A stretch of DNA of 64,000 nucleotides from Paraspadella gotoi (lineage: Eukaryota > Chaetognatha), in assembly GCA_051294375.1 (NCBI GenBank), contig CM119263.1:20240115-20304114 (forward strand), read 5' to 3'. The translations under genes were made by a program, and so were the position numbers. This document shows positions 54,401 to 64,000 of this stretch, one piece after another (position 1 is the stretch's first letter; each line of letters begins with the position of its first letter). The notes below the pieces were generated by a model, which was not told where the DNA came from, did no database searches, and saw only the letters and a list, made by a program, of their open reading frames with translations.

Positions 54401-55360
54401 CTGCCCCCAAAAAAGTGGCCGCCCCCCAAAGAGCCTTATAACTAATCAGTAGAACACAATGGTGACAATCGTCTAGTAGTAGGAGGGAGAGGGGGGGGAC
54501 CGGGGTGGAGAATTTGACGCCGAATTCTGTTGACCGAGAGCGATAAGGACCCTTCAAAGAGAAATTTAGTGATAAGCAAATTCGGGGGGGGGGGGAAACA
54601 ATCGGGCCATGAGCCTATTAAATAATAAATAATTAATAAAAAAAATTACTATTTTTTCCACTCTTTTCTGCTGAATTGTTAAAAATCAAAGAAATGTCAC
54701 AAGCATCATTAATTTCAAAATGAGACAATATATAAACTATCAGCTAAGTCTCATTAATTATAATTCTCAACGTCCAATTTTTCCTCCCTTCAACTCTTTT
54801 TTAAATCCCCCTCATCCATTCTTTCTTTTTTTCCCACCCTCTTCGCTCGAACCTCACCCTTCCTTACCCAGGCGAATCGTTTCCGCGACGAACCCTTACC
54901 CCGCAGTCTTCCCCCGGATCGTTATCGCGAGGAGGGGCGAGGTCTCCCGCCAGGTGAGGAGCCGGGGTGCGTCCAGTGAAAACAGTTTGGTGAAAAAAAG
55001 GTCGTGGAGACGGGGAATTAATTAATTGAACAATTAAAATTTGGTTTTTACAAGGTTATAAACAACATATGAAAACCAAAGAGGAAGAGATTGATATTAT
55101 AAATGGATATAGGAAAATCTTATAAGATGGGAAGGGTGTAATAGGGTGTTCTATTACGGAGGGGGGTCAGAGATGGCGAAGACGAGACGGGAGACTGAAA
55201 GCAAAGGACGGAGACAAGTCTCCGTAATTTAAGAAGGGAAAATATATCTTTCAATCTCGATAATCTTATTAGATCGAATTGGTCCACCAAATACAATCTT
55301 TACATATATCTTTATATATATATATGCATATGTTATATATTGTAATATATATATTTCCTA
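54401..55360. other. No gene recognised
   Basis: G-rich runs near 54491 and 54584. 54860-54990 is GC-rich and may hold an upstream exon of the following gene, but no convincing frame was found. Confidence 0.3.
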
Positions 55361-55395
55361 AATTTATGACCCTTTCTTGAAAAGGGTCATAAATT
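55361..55395. repeat. Perfect 15-bp hairpin
   Basis: AATTTATGACCCTTT pairs exactly with AAAGGGTCATAAATT across a 5-nt loop, about 70 bp before the first visible exon of the MATH-like gene. Confidence 0.8.
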
Positions 55396-55463
55396 AAGTT
55401 TTTTAACAATGCCCGCTCGAAACTCGAAACTCGAAAACTCCCCACCCTCCCTCTACCTTCTAG

Positions 55464-61436
<5,973 letters not shown>

Positions 61437-61447
61437 GTTAGAAAAAT

Positions 61448-61472
61448 NNNNNNNNNNNNNNNNNNNNNNNNN
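61448..61472. other. Assembly gap (25 N)
   Basis: Interrupts the MATH-like gene just after a splice donor; the next sequence is a copy of 53085-54400. Confidence 0.99.
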
Positions 61473-62798
<1,326 letters not shown>

Positions 62799-62823
62799 NN
62801 NNNNNNNNNNNNNNNNNNNNNNN
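62799..62823. other. Assembly gap (25 N)
   Basis: Joins two contigs that are far apart, and in the other order, in the first copy. Confidence 0.99.
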
Positions 62824-63338
62824 CATCGTTGCATCGTTCATTAGCTCGTTGTCATTGGGGTCACGTACTGTTATGATACGGTTGCATTCTTCAAATTTAA
62901 ATTGGTCGGTCGCATTATTGTGAATCGTTCAACGCTTAATATTATTGGGGTCTCGCGTTGCGTCATTCCGAGTCTCAGTCTTAGCTCATGCTCTTCGGCT
63001 TCGTCCATCGCTTTCTGTCCATTGGTTCCAGTTCAATTGAATTTGTCTCATTGCTAATCGCAACAACAATTATTATTTGAAAGGGAAAAGTAGATTTAAA
63101 GTGCAAAGCGACAACAGACTTAGTTACGCCGCCTTGAAAAAATCTCCACACTAACTTTGAGACTGACGATGATGATGAAAATGTTCAAGCTGATAGTTAT
63201 GAGGCGATCGTAACAATGACGACGATGAGCGCTCACGGCTTGCTTGCGTTCTGAGTATTTTTATATACCATGATCCATTAACGACGGGAATCGTCAGCGA
63301 TTTAATTGTTGGTAGGCGCAAGAACGATGTTATAAATT

Positions 63339-63371
<33 letters not shown>

Positions 63372-63376
63372 CCTCT

Positions 63377-63421
<45 letters not shown>

Positions 63422-64000
63422 TTACTCTCTCTTTTCTCTCCTTCTCTCTCTTCTCCTCTCTTCTTATTCTTCTCTTTCTCTCCTCCTACTCTCTCCTCTC
63501 TCATCCATTATCCTTATCTACTATCCTATTGTCTCGCTCAATCTAAGTAATAACAATCTATATCTTTTTCACATTTCTCCTCTATTCTCTCATAATCAGA
63601 ATAACCAAAAAGAACCAAACAAAAAAAAAACAAATAAAGAATGTAGAATGGAAGAAACAAAGAAAGAAGAAACGGTTAGGAAAAAAGAAAGAAAAAAAAA
63701 TAGATAAAATAAAAGAAAGATCGACAATCGCAAGCTGCTCTCTCAAATGGAATCGAAAAAATCGATCGTATATGGAAAACGCGATCACGTGACGAGCGAA
63801 CGATCACCATGTCAACACGACGTCACCGTCGCCGCGCTCCTCACACAGCGTCGGCGTTTTTCTTATTTTCGTTTTTTTTTAAATTATCGGATGTACACGT
63901 TTCATAGTTGAGCGGCCCAAGCACCGCCGCGTCGGCCGTAACGATGAGACTTTCCGATATTTACCAGCGGCAACGCCTTAGCGTTTTTGTTCGGTGATAT
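62824..64000 (+). repeat. Copy of 48578-48790 joined to 49527-50451
   Basis: Reads straight through sequence that in the first copy is broken by a 25-N gap and an internal repetition. This version is probably closer to the true local structure, although it is rich in small indels. No gene is visible. Confidence 0.85.

Overview
This is eukaryotic nuclear DNA, most likely from an arthropod. It is AT-rich, has genes with short spliceosomal introns (GT...AG, about 70 bp up to several kb), carries a chitin-binding (peritrophin-A) protein gene, and is crowded with (CT)n/(GA)n microsatellites, SINE-like and MITE-like repeats and assembly gaps. There are no operons. The species cannot be fixed from the sequence alone.

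Layout. 1-760: first exons of an integrin alpha gene (minus strand, continuing beyond the left edge). 995-1142: inverted repeat enclosing a decayed hammerhead-ribozyme-like core. 2.0-2.4 kb: broken LTR-retrotransposon gag fragment. 3.2-4.85 kb: gaps. 6.4-7.6 kb: a tRNA-derived SINE and a 259-bp repeat. 8.5-10.5 kb: complete four-exon NUDT21 (CFIm25) gene. 10.8-11.4 kb: TIR-flanked repeats with telomere-like interiors. 11.73-11.90 kb: U1 snRNA-like locus. 12-20 kb: dense nested repeats, including a palindrome-ended, tandem-repeat-bearing element resembling Helentron-derived HINE/DINE elements. 20.2-26.3 kb: complete seven-exon cytosolic sulfotransferase gene whose introns hold many of these repeats; its catalytic-histidine position is a cysteine. 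26.4-44.3 kb: mostly gene-poor, with a 1.1-kb array of 42-bp repeats at 32.1-33.2 kb. 44.3-44.9 kb: secreted two-domain peritrophin (minus). 45-54 kb: microsatellites, minisatellites and gap-flanked sequence. 55.5-61.4 kb: multi-exon gene for a Gly-rich protein with MATH/TRAF-like segments and a C-terminal coiled coil; splice sites are intact but exons are broken by many single-base indels.

Assembly caution. 61473-62798 repeats 53085-54400, and 62824-64000 repeats parts of 48578-50451, in swapped order and separated by 25-N gaps. Small indels separate the copies. Together with the indel-shredded gene beside them, this suggests the right third of the window contains poorly polished or misplaced contigs.

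The genes are functionally unrelated: cell adhesion (integrin alpha), mRNA 3'-end processing (NUDT21), small-molecule sulfation or a non-catalytic derivative (sulfotransferase), chitin matrix (peritrophin) and a MATH-like protein. The most interesting material is the repeat biology (hammerhead-like cores, palindrome-ended elements, telomere-like MITEs, a large foldback in a sulfotransferase intron) and the atypical sulfotransferase active site.
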